Of a stretch of DNA of 64,000 nt, positions 53,773-62,341 are shown piece by piece. The DNA is from an uncultured Pontibacter sp. GTDB taxonomy: Bacteria > Bacteroidota > Bacteroidia > Cytophagales > Hymenobacteraceae. The notes beneath the pieces are model-generated. The model had not been told where the DNA came from and ran no database searches. It worked only from the letters and a program-made list of their open reading frames with translations. The DNA lies in NCBI RefSeq assembly GCF_947492645.1, contig NZ_CANLMZ010000012.1, positions 1 through 64,000 on the forward strand, read 5' to 3'. The position numbers and the translations under genes are program-made. How positions within the stretch are numbered: position 1 is the stretch's first letter; each line of letters opens with the position of its first letter.

Positions 53773-56586
53773 CTATTTACTTAAGTATAGATTACGCTCT
53801 GAGTATACTTTGGTAAAGTAATCATCCTGCAGGTCATCAATAAAGTATATAGCCTCACCCGTTGATTTCATCTCTGGGCCAAGCTCCTTGTTTACTTCCG
53901 GGAACTTGTTGTAAGAGAATACCGGCACCTTAATCGCATAACCACTCTTGTAAGGACTAAAGTTAAAGTCTTTCACTTTTGCATGCCCAAGCATGATTTT
54001 AGTAGCGTAGTTGATGTATGGCTCACGGTACGCTTTGGCAATGAACGGGAATGTACGCGATGCACGAGGATTTGCCTCAATAATGTATACTATCTCATCT
54101 TTGATGGCGAACTGTATGTTGATCACACCAACTGTGTTCAGGGCAACCGCTATTTTCTTAGTGTGCTCTTCGATCTGGCGCATTACGTTTTCGCTCAAGT
54201 CGAATGGAGGCAACACGGCGTAAGAATCTCCGGAGTGGATACCGGCCGGCTCAATGTGCTCCATGATACCGCAGATATAAACATCCTCTCCGTCGCAAAT
54301 GGCGTCTGCTTCAGCTTCTATGGCATTATCCAGGAAGTGGTCGAGTAGCACCTTATTACCCGGATGGTCTTTCAGCAGGTCGATTACGTGGGCCTCCAGC
54401 TCCTTATTGTTGATCACGATCTTCATGTTCTGCCCACCAAGTACATAGCTCGGGCGCACAAGCAGCGGGAACTTCAATTCCTTGCTCAGCTCCAGCGCCT
54501 CCTCGGCTGTCTCGATCACGGCAAACGGTGGATAAGGTATACCCAAATCGCGCAGCAACGATGAGAACGAACCGCGGTCCTCGGCAAGATCAAGTGCCTG
54601 GTAGCTTGTACCCATCACTTTTATGCCGTAACGGTCTAGTTTTTCGGCCAGCTTCAGGGCTGTTTGGCCACCCAGCTGCACAATTACACCTTCCGGCTTC
54701 TCATGAAGTATGATTTCGTAGATGTGCTCCCAGAATACCGGCTCAAAGTATAGTTTATCCGAAATATCGAAGTCTGTACTTACAGTTTCAGGGTTGCAGT
54801 TGATCATGATGGTTTCGTAGCCGCACTCTTTTGCAGCCAACACACCATGTACGCAGCTGTAGTCGAACTCAATACCCTGCCCGATCCTGTTTGGACCAGA
54901 ACCTAGTACAACTACTTTTTTCTTATCTGAAACAATGCTCTCGTTTTCGCCCTCGTAGGTGCTGTAATAGTATGGCGTGCTGGCTTCGAACTCTGCCGCG
55001 CAGGTATCCACCATCTTGTACACGCGGTTTATACCTTTTTCTTTGCGCAGGTTAAACACTTCGCTTTCTCTGCAGCGCAGCAGGTGTGCAATCTGGCGGT
55101 CAGCGTAGCCTTTCACTTTTGCCTCGCGCAGCAGCTCAGTTGGTATGGTAGTCAGGTTGTACTTTTCAATTTCCTTCTCCATCATGTCCAGCTCCTCAAT
55201 CTGCGCCAGGAACCAAGGGTCTATCTTGGTCAGGTTTTGGATGGTATTGGTTGGGATACCAATGCGCATGGCATCTTTTATACTGAACAAGCGGTTCCAG
55301 CTTGGGTTCTTCAGGCTATCGATCAGGTAATTGTAATCTGTTTTTTCTTTGCCGTCAGCGCCAATACCGTTTCGCTTGATCTCTAAGCTCTGGCAAGCCT
55401 TCTGCAGCGCCTCCTGGAAGGTACGGCCAATGCCCATTACCTCACCCACCGACTTCATCTGTAAACCCAATCTGCGATCTACACCCGGGAACTTATCGAA
55501 GTTCCAGCGCGGGATCTTCACGATCACATAATCCAGAGCCGGCTCAAAGTATGCCGATGTAGTTTTGGTGATGGCGTTTTTCAGCTCGTCCAGGTTATAA
55601 CCTATGGCCAGTTTGGCAGCGATTTTTGCAATTGGGTAACCTGTTGCCTTGGAGGCCAGGGCTGATGAGCGGGAAACACGCGGATTGATTTCGATGGCGA
55701 TGATCGTGTCATCTTCAGGGCTAACCGAGAACTGCACGTTACAGCCACCTGCAAACTGCCCGATGCCATTCATCATCTTGATGGCCAGGTCGCGCATTTT
55801 CTGGTACACGGTGTCTGGCAGCGTCATGGCAGGAGCCACGGTAATAGAGTCGCCGGTATGGATGCCCATCGGATCAAAGTTCTCGATAGAGCAGATGATG
55901 ATCACGTTGCCCAGGTTGTCGCGAAGCAGCTCCAGTTCATACTCTTTCCAGCCAAGTATACTTTGCTCGATAAGCACTTCGTGTGTTGGTGATGCGTGCA
56001 GGCCACGTGTAAGGGCAGCGTCGAACTCATCAGGCGTATTTACAAAACCGCCACCTGTACCGCCTAGTGTAAACGAGGGGCGAATTACCAGCGGGAAACC
56101 GATTTCCTGAGCAATCTCCTTGCCCTGCAGAAACGATGTGGCTGTCTCGCCTTTACAAACGTTCACGTCCAGCTCCAGCATTTTCAGGCGGAACTGCTCA
56201 CGGTCTTCTGTTGTCTCAATGGCTTTGATGTCAACGCCTATAATGCGTACGCCGTATTTCTGCCAAATACCTGCTTTATCGCACTCAATGGCCAGGTTAA
56301 GAGCGGTTTGCCCACCCATTGTTGGTAGTACTGCATCAATCTTATGCTTTTCTAAGATCTCTACAATGTACTTCTTCTCCAAAGGCTTCAGGTATACATT
56401 GTCCGCTGTTACCGGGTCCGTCATGATAGTGGCCGGGTTGGAGTTGATCAAGGTAACCTCGATGCCCTCTTCTCTTAAGGAGCGGGCAGCCTGAGAGCCT
56501 GAATAGTCGAATTCGCAAGCCTGACCAATTACAATAGGCCCAGAGCCTATGATCAGTACAGATTTAATGGAGGTGTCTTTAGGCAT
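53773..56586 (-). CDS. carB: Carbamoyl-phosphate synthase large subunit without regulatory domain
   Basis: CarB makes carbamoyl phosphate for pyrimidines and arginine from bicarbonate, ammonia and two ATP. The 937 residues contain both ATP-grasp halves: an N-terminal GSGPIVIGQACEFDYSG and FTLGGTGGGF, and a second GSGPNRIGQGIEFDYS and SYVLGGQNM. The protein ends soon after the second ATP-grasp domain (IYFIDDLQDDYF). E. coli CarB has about 1073 residues, and the missing C-terminal part is the MGS-like domain that binds UMP, IMP and ornithine. A short CarB is usual in Bacteroidota, so this is not a truncation by mutation. carA is not adjacent. A full -33/-7 promoter is visible upstream. Confidence 0.96.
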   Translation of the reverse strand: MPKDTSIKSVLIIGSGPIVIGQACEFDYSGSQAARSLREEGIEVTLINSNPATIMTDPVTADNVYLKPLEKKYIVEILEKHKIDAVLPTMGGQTALNLAIECDKAGIWQKYGVRIIGVDIKAIETTEDREQFRLKMLELDVNVCKGETATSFLQGKEIAQEIGFPLVIRPSFTLGGTGGGFVNTPDEFDAALTRGLHASPTHEVLIEQSILGWKEYELELLRDNLGNVIIICSIENFDPMGIHTGDSITVAPAMTLPDTVYQKMRDLAIKMMNGIGQFAGGCNVQFSVSPEDDTIIAIEINPRVSRSSALASKATGYPIAKIAAKLAIGYNLDELKNAITKTTSAYFEPALDYVIVKIPRWNFDKFPGVDRRLGLQMKSVGEVMGIGRTFQEALQKACQSLEIKRNGIGADGKEKTDYNYLIDSLKNPSWNRLFSIKDAMRIGIPTNTIQNLTKIDPWFLAQIEELDMMEKEIEKYNLTTIPTELLREAKVKGYADRQIAHLLRCRESEVFNLRKEKGINRVYKMVDTCAAEFEASTPYYYSTYEGENESIVSDKKKVVVLGSGPNRIGQGIEFDYSCVHGVLAAKECGYETIMINCNPETVSTDFDISDKLYFEPVFWEHIYEIILHEKPEGVIVQLGGQTALKLAEKLDRYGIKVMGTSYQALDLAEDRGSFSSLLRDLGIPYPPFAVIETAEEALELSKELKFPLLVRPSYVLGGQNMKIVINNKELEAHVIDLLKDHPGNKVLLDHFLDNAIEAEADAICDGEDVYICGIMEHIEPAGIHSGDSYAVLPPFDLSENVMRQIEEHTKKIAVALNTVGVINIQFAIKDEIVYIIEANPRASRTFPFIAKAYREPYINYATKIMLGHAKVKDFNFSPYKSGYAIKVPVFSYNKFPEVNKELGPEMKSTGEAIYFIDDLQDDYFTKVYSERNLYLSK

Positions 56587-56608
56587 GGTATGGTATGTAT
56601 AAATTGCC

Positions 56609-56640
56609 CAAAGTTAGCCTAAAATGTTGGGGCTCGCAAA
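56609..56640 (-). promoter_or_regulatory. Putative carB promoter
   Basis: The minus strand has TTTG (56640-56637), a 20-base spacer and TAACTTTG (56616-56609), an almost ideal Bacteroidota -33/-7 pair. The start codon follows 22 bases after the -7 box. Confidence 0.65.
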
Positions 56641-56714
56641 AGGAAAGCCGCTAAACATGATTTTTTTTCAAATCGGGCAATCTCCCTTCCCCTTCGTTAA
56701 AATCATGCTCCCGG

Positions 56715-56915
56715 CTAATCGCCCTCCTCCAGTATAAAAAGCTCGTTTACGGTAATACCAAAGTATGCCGACATTTTAAGCGACAGTAGCGTGGAGGGCA
56801 GGTATTTATTTTTCTCGATGGCGTTGATGGTTTGGCGCGTAACCCCCAGCACCTCGGCAAGCTGCTCCTGTGTGATGTCTTTTTTGGCCCGCTCTACTTT
56901 AATATTATTCCTCAT
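56715..56915 (-). CDS. Small Xre-type helix-turn-helix regulator
   Basis: This 66-residue protein is a single HTH domain of the Cro/C1 type: VERAKKDITQEQLAEVLGVTRQTINAIEKNKYLPS holds helices two to four, and LSLKMSAYFGITVNELF closes the domain. The ATG at 56915 begins just before the first helix. It overlaps the end of the membrane-protein gene by 11 bases, so the two are coupled. Small HTH proteins paired with such a membrane protein often regulate their own operon; that is inference here. Confidence 0.88.
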   Translation of the reverse strand: MRNNIKVERAKKDITQEQLAEVLGVTRQTINAIEKNKYLPSTLLSLKMSAYFGITVNELFILEEGD

Positions 56916-57378
56916 CTGCTTCCAGGGCCTTGCGGGTTCGGTATAGGTTGTATTTAAAAGATAGGTAGGTATAGAGCAAAAGTAAAAACAGCGCTCCGAG
57001 CATGCCGCCTGCATCGGGCATTCCTATACTTTTTCCTCTTATTAAAGCCATTATACTACCAAAGACTGGCAACCACAGTATAGCCATGATCAGGAAAAAG
57101 ACACCACTTACAAAAGCTTTGTAGCGCAGGTTCTGCACCATTTCGTCTTCCTGCTTCTCTTCCGAAAAAACAAGTAATGCCATCCCGATTATGATAGGGT
57201 AATACACCATCGCATCATTCCATTTATCAAAAAAAGATATGGAATTTGTGATCAAGCCTGTAGTTTTTAATAAATAAACTATACCTGCTACTACAGGCAA
57301 ACCTGCTATCAGCACCCATTTGCCTGTTTGCTTGTATTTGTAAGGCAGCAATCTTACATGATAAAGCTGGTCTTCCAT
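56905..57378 (-). CDS. Four-helix membrane protein coupled to the HTH gene
   Basis: This 157-residue protein has four predicted membrane helices (about 23-42, 58-75, 92-113 and 125-143) with a charged EEKQEDEMVQNLRYKAF loop between the second and third, as in the DUF2178-like proteins often encoded next to small HTH regulators. Function unknown; it may sense membrane state and control the regulator. The ATG at 57378 is chosen because an upstream in-frame ATG would place a predicted -7 box (57409-57416) inside the gene. Confidence 0.75.
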   Translation of the reverse strand: MEDQLYHVRLLPYKYKQTGKWVLIAGLPVVAGIVYLLKTTGLITNSISFFDKWNDAMVYYPIIIGMALLVFSEEKQEDEMVQNLRYKAFVSGVFFLIMAILWLPVFGSIMALIRGKSIGMPDAGGMLGALFLLLLYTYLSFKYNLYRTRKALEADEE

Positions 57379-57408
57379 AAATGTTCGGTTTGTATAGTTA
57401 ACGTTACC

Positions 57409-57416
57409 AAATGTAA
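57409..57416 (-). promoter_or_regulatory. Putative -7 box for the membrane protein/HTH pair
   Basis: The minus strand reads TACATTTG, matching TAnnTTTG, 30 bases before the ATG. A TTTG 13 bases further upstream is closer than usual for a -33 element. Confidence 0.45.
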
Positions 57417-57566
57417 AATATATTATACACAAAGAAAGTTATTATTTACATAAAGTAAAAATTTTAGTGCTGCAAGTATAAAAATATTGCTTGCAATTAA
57501 ACTTACATGTACAAACAATGCCGCAACATTGAGAGTAGACTAAGTATAACTTAAGCAATTACTAAA

Positions 57567-57800
57567 ATGGAAAATCCACAAGATGATATCATCACAAACG
57601 CTGCTGAAGGCAAACGCTTACCAGATGAGAACCCAGAGCCTTTGGAGGGGGTGAAGAAAGACGAGGTAGAAACCAAGCCTGTAAACATTGTAGATAACGA
57701 GCATGAAGGCAAGGAAGAAGCAGGCAACATAGCAGCCAAAGAAGAGAAAGATACCCGCGAACTGGACGGCAGCAACGCCAACAACATGAGAACAAAATAA
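57567..57800 (+). CDS. Small acidic hydrophilic protein, function unknown
   Basis: This 77-residue protein has no signal peptide or membrane helix. It is rich in Glu, Asp, Lys and Asn (e.g. EEKDTRELDGSNANN) and is probably disordered. It resembles stress-associated hydrophilic proteins in composition only. It is a single gene, with a terminator hairpin 20 bases after the stop, which supports it being real. Confidence 0.6.
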   Translation: MENPQDDIITNAAEGKRLPDENPEPLEGVKKDEVETKPVNIVDNEHEGKEEAGNIAAKEEKDTRELDGSNANNMRTK

Positions 57801-57820
57801 ATTCATCTCCCCTTTTAACA

Positions 57821-57846
57821 AAGCCATCTTTACACAGATGGCTTTG
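57821..57846 (+). terminator. Terminator after the small acidic protein gene
   Basis: A perfect 10-bp stem (57821-57830 with 57837-57846) has a 6-nt loop. The T tract after it is short and interrupted. Confidence 0.65.
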
Positions 57847-57999
57847 CTGTTTAAACAAGCATTAAGAAACATAGCAAGAGCCACTTAAAAAAGCTTCTGA
57901 ACAACTCGATTTTATATGAACTTTATCATTTAAAACTTTGATTATTAGAGAATAATAGTTAACATTACTATATGTAACTGCACCCTTAAACCCTGCCCA

Positions 58000-58401
58000 A
58001 TGGTATGTTTTGATTCAAAATATTTGCGCGTCGAGCTTTATGAAGGACCTAACATTTTGGTATCACAGTGGTATGACAAATGCACTAGCGAACAATACAG
58101 AGAGGCTCTATTAAAATTCAACTCTTACATCAGGTTGTACAATGTACCTTACGCCATAGCAGACAGGCGCCTGATCTCTGAATTATCTGATGAGGACACA
58201 GACTGGACGCTGAATAATTTCCTGGAACTGTTCGTGCAGCTGCCTTTAAAGCGGTACGCCGTTCTAAACTCCTTCGACGAGGCTGCTGCCGGTCATCTCA
58301 AAAGATTTCTAAACGATAAACATCACCCCATTCCGTTTGAGGTACAGGAGTTCGAAGATCTTACCTCGGCCTATGATTGGTTGGTTTCTGTAGAAGCTTA
58401 G
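58000..58401 (+). CDS. Cytosolic protein of about 133 residues, possibly STAS/SpoIIAA-like
   Basis: No signal peptide is present. The pattern VELYEGPNILVSQWYDKCTSEQYREALLKF, a YNVPYAIADRRLISELSDEDTDWTLNNFLE stretch and a short AVLNSFDEAAAGHLKRF region suggest the small alpha/beta SpoIIAA-like (STAS) fold seen in many Bacteroidota proteins of this size, but no phosphorylatable serine motif is clear. It stands alone, with no obvious partner. Function unknown. Confidence 0.65.
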   Translation: MVCFDSKYLRVELYEGPNILVSQWYDKCTSEQYREALLKFNSYIRLYNVPYAIADRRLISELSDEDTDWTLNNFLELFVQLPLKRYAVLNSFDEAAAGHLKRFLNDKHHPIPFEVQEFEDLTSAYDWLVSVEA

Positions 58402-58596
58402 CTCCGGTTATCAGGTCTTTTCACTTTGTTTTGGCTTCTCCCTCCTGCAGGCACAGGTGCCATTGCATTAGCGTACTTTAAAACCCAGCTTTCTATAGCT
58501 GCGACTTCCCAAAGCGTTGCTGCCCATACTTGTAAGTTAGCTGTACAGATACGCAAGCCCCTCCTTTGGCAGCTTTACCCGGATCTGTTTATACTT

Positions 58597-58604
58597 TAAA
58601 TTTG
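58597..58604 (+). promoter_or_regulatory. Putative -7 box for the acyltransferase gene
   Basis: TAAATTTG matches TAnnTTTG, 64 bases before the ATG at 58669. A TTTG at 58565-58568 is further away than the usual -33 distance. Confidence 0.4.
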
Positions 58605-58668
58605 ATTTCCGGGCTACAAGTAATAAAAGGCATTCCTTATATTACGCTTCTGATATCATCAAAACTTT

Positions 58669-60015
58669 ATGCTTTATACTTTACTGAGGCTTATTTACAA
58701 AATTGGCCTCCAGGTGTTCTTCAGGAAATTTGAGGTACGCAACCGCCACCTCATCCCCAAGCAAGGTCCTTTGCTGGTAGTATCTAACCACCCCAACACT
58801 TTCATGGACCCAATCGTGACGGCATCGTTGCTGGAGCAGCCTGTGTTTTTTATTGCCAAGAGCACCGTGTTTGGAGGCAAAGTACAGAATTGGATGCTGC
58901 GCAAAATGCACCTGATACCTATAAACCGCCGCGAAGACAATCCTGACCAGGCCATTAGCAACGACGAAGCTTTTGCAGCAAGCTTTGAGGCCTTAAAGCA
59001 AAAGAAAACCATACTTATTTTTCCGGAGGGCAACAGCTTTAACCAACGCCGCTTACGCAAGCTAAAAACTGGCACGGCCCGAATTGCGCTGGGCGTAGAA
59101 GCCGAAAACATGCATACACTTGGTCTTAAAATCTTGCCTGTCGGATTAAATTACGCTGCCCCTACACGTTTCCGGAGCAATGTGTTTGTAAACATTGGCG
59201 AGCCTATAAATGTGGCTGATTATGCCGTCCTTTTTCAGGAACATGCCCAGGATGCCGTGCTTGCCTTAACCAATGAGATGAAGGAGCAGATGGAAAAGCT
59301 TATCATCCATACACCAACCGACGAAGAGGACGAACTGGCAAAGCAAGTGGAAGAGCTGTATAAAGCGCAGATTGCAGCAACGGCCCCGGCTACCGCCCCT
59401 CCCCACGAGCATGACTTTATACTTACAAAGGCAATTGTTAAAAGTATAAATTACTTTAGCCAGGCTGCCCCTGCACGTGTAGCCGCACTAAAACAAAATA
59501 TAAATGTATACATGTTGCAGCTAAAGCGGCTCCGCCTGCAGGATGCCATACTGGGCAAGGGCCATGATGCTATCATCCGCCACAGCGTTATCAACTTGTT
59601 GTACCTGGTACTTGGCTTTCCGGTGTATGTGTTTGGCTTACTGCACAATTACCTGCCCTACATTATACCATCTAAGGTGGCACGGGCCGCTACAAAAGAA
59701 GAGGAGTGGTACGCCCCCATTATGCTTACTACAGGTATTTTTACGTTTCCGCTGTTTTACGCCCTGGAGGTGTGGCTGGTGGCAAAGTTCTTGGCCCCTG
59801 GGGCACCATGGCTGCTTTTATACTTGCTAAGCTTACCCCTAAGCGGCTTTTTTACGCTTGCCTACTGGAACGGTGTGCTGCAAACGCAAGAGCATTGGCT
59901 GCTGCTGCGCCTGTTCTTTAAAAGGCAAGATATAGTGAATGACCTACGGGAGCAACGCAAAGCCATCATAGCTGAACTGGAGCAAGCCAGGCAGGAGTAT
60001 TTGCAGAAAAACTAG
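58669..60015 (+). CDS. PlsC-like glycerol-3-phosphate/lysophosphatidate acyltransferase
   Basis: The 448 residues hold an acyltransferase domain in the first 250: the catalytic-type motif NHPNTFMD (His and Asp spaced by five residues, as in a subgroup of glycerolipid acyltransferases), an INRRED segment and an FPEGNS motif for phosphate binding. The C-terminal part has several predicted membrane helices (about 305-400), unlike the short PlsC of E. coli. It probably acylates glycerophosphate lipids at the inner membrane; the exact substrate is unknown. Confidence 0.85.
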   Translation: MLYTLLRLIYKIGLQVFFRKFEVRNRHLIPKQGPLLVVSNHPNTFMDPIVTASLLEQPVFFIAKSTVFGGKVQNWMLRKMHLIPINRREDNPDQAISNDEAFAASFEALKQKKTILIFPEGNSFNQRRLRKLKTGTARIALGVEAENMHTLGLKILPVGLNYAAPTRFRSNVFVNIGEPINVADYAVLFQEHAQDAVLALTNEMKEQMEKLIIHTPTDEEDELAKQVEELYKAQIAATAPATAPPHEHDFILTKAIVKSINYFSQAAPARVAALKQNINVYMLQLKRLRLQDAILGKGHDAIIRHSVINLLYLVLGFPVYVFGLLHNYLPYIIPSKVARAATKEEEWYAPIMLTTGIFTFPLFYALEVWLVAKFLAPGAPWLLLYLLSLPLSGFFTLAYWNGVLQTQEHWLLLRLFFKRQDIVNDLREQRKAIIAELEQARQEYLQKN

Positions 60016-60218
60016 AGTGCGCATTACGCAAACCAGACATTTTTGCACACTATTTTACATAGTAATTTGGTATATAAATACCAGATTATACCCTGTTTAC
60101 TTAAAACAAGTCTTTATCCGAACGCTATTTAGCCGTAAAATCCCACCGTTTTTGAATATAGCTCGTAAAAGTTCTAGACTAAACAAACTAATACAATTTT
60201 AATTTGAACTTAAACGCT

Positions 60219-60662
60219 ATGAAACACAACTTTTTGAATTACTGCGCATCGTCTTTTGTTGCGGCCGCTCTTTTATTTGGCTGCTCCAGTACCGATACAA
60301 CTACAGATACCAACGGTACAGATACTACTGATGATTACGGTACCACAACTGGTACAACTACAGGCACCACGACCGGAACCACAACTGGCACAACCACGGG
60401 AACCACGACTGGTACCACCGGCACAACAACTGGTATGACTACCGGTACAACAACGGGCACTACTACTGGTACGACTACCGGTACAACCACGGGAACCACG
60501 ACCGGCACGACGACTGGAACTACCACAGGTACAACAGGCACTACTACTGGCATGACAACGGGTACGACGACCGGAACAACAACTGGTACTACAACAGGAA
60601 CCACGACTGGCACAACAACTGGAACTACAACTGGTACAACTACCGGAACTACCACAAACTAG
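60219..60662 (+). CDS. Lipoprotein made of Gly-Thr-Thr-Thr repeats
   Basis: This 147-residue lipoprotein has lipidated Cys22 (LLFGC), a short acidic linker (SSTDTTTDTNGTDTTDDY) and then 106 residues of tandem repeat: 23 GTTT units, two GMTT and two GTT. The short GTT units (units 7 and 17) and GMTT units (9 and 19) are exactly ten units apart, showing a larger 39-residue period. Codons for the repeats differ widely between units, so the amino-acid pattern has been kept while DNA diverged. Thr-rich tails in Bacteroidota may be O-glycosylated, but the motif here is not the known D-S/T-A/L/V/I/M/T site in most units. Function unknown. Confidence 0.75.
   Translation: MKHNFLNYCASSFVAAALLFGCSSTDTTTDTNGTDTTDDYGTTTGTTTGTTTGTTTGTTTGTTTGTTGTTTGMTTGTTTGTTTGTTTGTTTGTTTGTTTGTTTGTTGTTTGMTTGTTTGTTTGTTTGTTTGTTTGTTTGTTTGTTTN
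60339..60656 (+). repeat. Tandem 12-base repeat encoding GTTT units
   Basis: There are 27 units in 318 bases: 25 of 12 bases and two of 9. The third codon positions vary freely. The opposite strand is also open across the repeat (Val-Val-Val-Pro), which is a consequence of the repeat and not evidence of a gene. Confidence 0.95.
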
Positions 60663-60685
60663 CAGCCGGTAAAGTATAATTAGTA

Positions 60686-60732
60686 TAAAAGCAAAAAGGC
60701 AAGCTCCACGAGAATTTGCCTTTTTGCTTTTA
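60686..60732 (+). terminator. Terminator after the repeat lipoprotein
   Basis: A perfect 17-bp inverted repeat (60686-60702 with 60716-60732) has a 13-nt loop and A-rich/T-rich arms. It separates the lipoprotein from the HTTM gene 24 bases further on. Confidence 0.8.
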
Positions 60733-60755
60733 CTCATTCTTAGCAGGAGCTCCAA

Positions 60756-62270
60756 ATGAAATACCTCGCACTTTACTTCCGCAAAGTTTTTACAGTAGAC
60801 CTGCGCGCGCTGGCTGTTATGCGGATATGGATTGCCGGTATCGTATTAACAGACTTAGCAATCAGGGCAACAGATTTAGAAGCGCATTACTCTAATATGG
60901 GTGTGCTGCCGCTGCATGTGTTGCACAAGCACTTATGGCTGCCCCACTTTTTCTCTTTCCATACTTTAAGCGGCCTTTGGCAGTTCCAGGTGGTGCTGTT
61001 TATACTTGCAGCCTTTTTTGCCTGCTGGATGCTGGTGGGTTATAAAACCCGTATAGCAACCATTGCAAGCTGGCTCCTGCTGATGTCGCTGCAAAACCGC
61101 AACCTGCTTATAGGCCAGGGCGGAGATGACCTGCTTCGGATGCTTTTATTCTGGGGCATGTTTTTACCGTGGGGCCGCCACTATTCTTACGATGCTGCAC
61201 AAAACCCAAAACTCACACCCTCCGACAACAGTTATTTAAGCCCGGCCACCGTTGCCTATATTGTGCAGGTTGGGCTGGTATACTTTAGCACGGCACTACT
61301 CAAAAACTCACCCGAATGGACTACCGAAGGCACAGCACTTTACTATGCCCTTAGCCTGGACCAGATACTGATGCCGGTGGGGCGCCTGATATACCAGTAC
61401 CCTGACCTGCTGCGCATACTCACTTTAACTGCATACTATACCGAGTTGCTGTTACCTTTCCTGCTGCTTATACCGATATACAATAATTTCTTCCGGATGG
61501 TGGTGGTGCTGGTGCTGGTAGGCTTCCATATAAGTATCAGCTTAACGCTATTTGTAGGCCTGTTCTACCTCATCAACATTGCTTCTGTTGCCGGGCTGGT
61601 GCCTGGGCCGGTTATGGATTGGGTTGATAAACGGTTTCTTACTTCGCTGCGCAGGCCCCGAACCGGGCAATTTAAAAAGCTGTTTGAAAAGCTCAGGCAG
61701 CCATCTCCGGTAAGCCTGCAGGTGCAACTGCGCACACCCCAGCTACCAAAGCACCTCATGCCTCAACTCCGGAACACGTTTGTATCGGTTGCGCTGCTTT
61801 ACTGCATCTGGTGGAACTTAAGCGGCACACATCTGGCAATTCCTAAAATCCCGGATAGTAGCCGTTGGTTTGGCTACCTGTTGCGCCTTGACCAGCATTG
61901 GGGCATGTTTGCACCCGTTGTGTTTAAAGACGATGGCTGGTATGTGTTGGAAGGGCAAACAGCCGACGGCAAAAGGATAGACATCAACCAGCAAGGCAAA
62001 GAAGTTGATCATGCCAAACCTGCCTCTGTTGTATCGCTGTTCAAGAACGACCGCTGGCGCAAATACTCTGAAAATTACCTTTACATTCATAACACCTACG
62101 CCAGACCGTATTACTGCAATTATTTAGTGCGGCGATGGAATGAGGCTCACCCGCAGCAACAAATATCGCAGCTGGAAGTTGTGTACATGAAAGAGCCATC
62201 CTTGCCTGATTACCAGGTTGCAACCCCCACCAGAGAAGTGCTGTGCAAGTGTGCAAACCTACCCGAGTAG
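60756..62270 (+). CDS. HTTM-domain multi-spanning membrane protein
   Basis: This 504-residue protein has about six to eight membrane helices in the first 290 residues with the HTTM (horizontally transferred transmembrane) pattern seen near vitamin-K-dependent gamma-carboxylases: early LALYFRKVFTVDLRALAVMRI, SLQNRNLLIGQGGDDLLRMLLFWGMFLPWGR, and LVYFSTALLKNSPEWTTEGTALYYAL. The C-terminal half is soluble and includes a WFGYLLRLDQHWGMFAPVVF stretch. Carboxylase activity in such proteins is not established. A GGAG lies about six bases before the ATG, an unusually good Shine-Dalgarno site for this phylum. It is flanked by two small Thr/Asp-rich lipoproteins. Confidence 0.88.
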   Translation: MKYLALYFRKVFTVDLRALAVMRIWIAGIVLTDLAIRATDLEAHYSNMGVLPLHVLHKHLWLPHFFSFHTLSGLWQFQVVLFILAAFFACWMLVGYKTRIATIASWLLLMSLQNRNLLIGQGGDDLLRMLLFWGMFLPWGRHYSYDAAQNPKLTPSDNSYLSPATVAYIVQVGLVYFSTALLKNSPEWTTEGTALYYALSLDQILMPVGRLIYQYPDLLRILTLTAYYTELLLPFLLLIPIYNNFFRMVVVLVLVGFHISISLTLFVGLFYLINIASVAGLVPGPVMDWVDKRFLTSLRRPRTGQFKKLFEKLRQPSPVSLQVQLRTPQLPKHLMPQLRNTFVSVALLYCIWWNLSGTHLAIPKIPDSSRWFGYLLRLDQHWGMFAPVVFKDDGWYVLEGQTADGKRIDINQQGKEVDHAKPASVVSLFKNDRWRKYSENYLYIHNTYARPYYCNYLVRRWNEAHPQQQISQLEVVYMKEPSLPDYQVATPTREVLCKCANLPE

Positions 62271-62341
62271 TATAAGCAAGTTCATCAAAAAGAGCTTATA
62301 CTCCGTAAAAGCAACTAACTAACATTTAAACCTGAATTACT

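Noticed and set aside
53773..56586. carB as a truncated pseudogene
   Set aside because: The protein has both ATP-grasp halves intact, a good promoter and an immediate terminator, and the short form is normal in this phylum.
60335..60655. Open frame on the minus strand coding for Val-Val-Val-Pro repeats
   Set aside because: It is the mirror of the GTTT repeat. It lacks a signal, promoter or plausible start, and the + strand frame has a lipoprotein signal and terminator.
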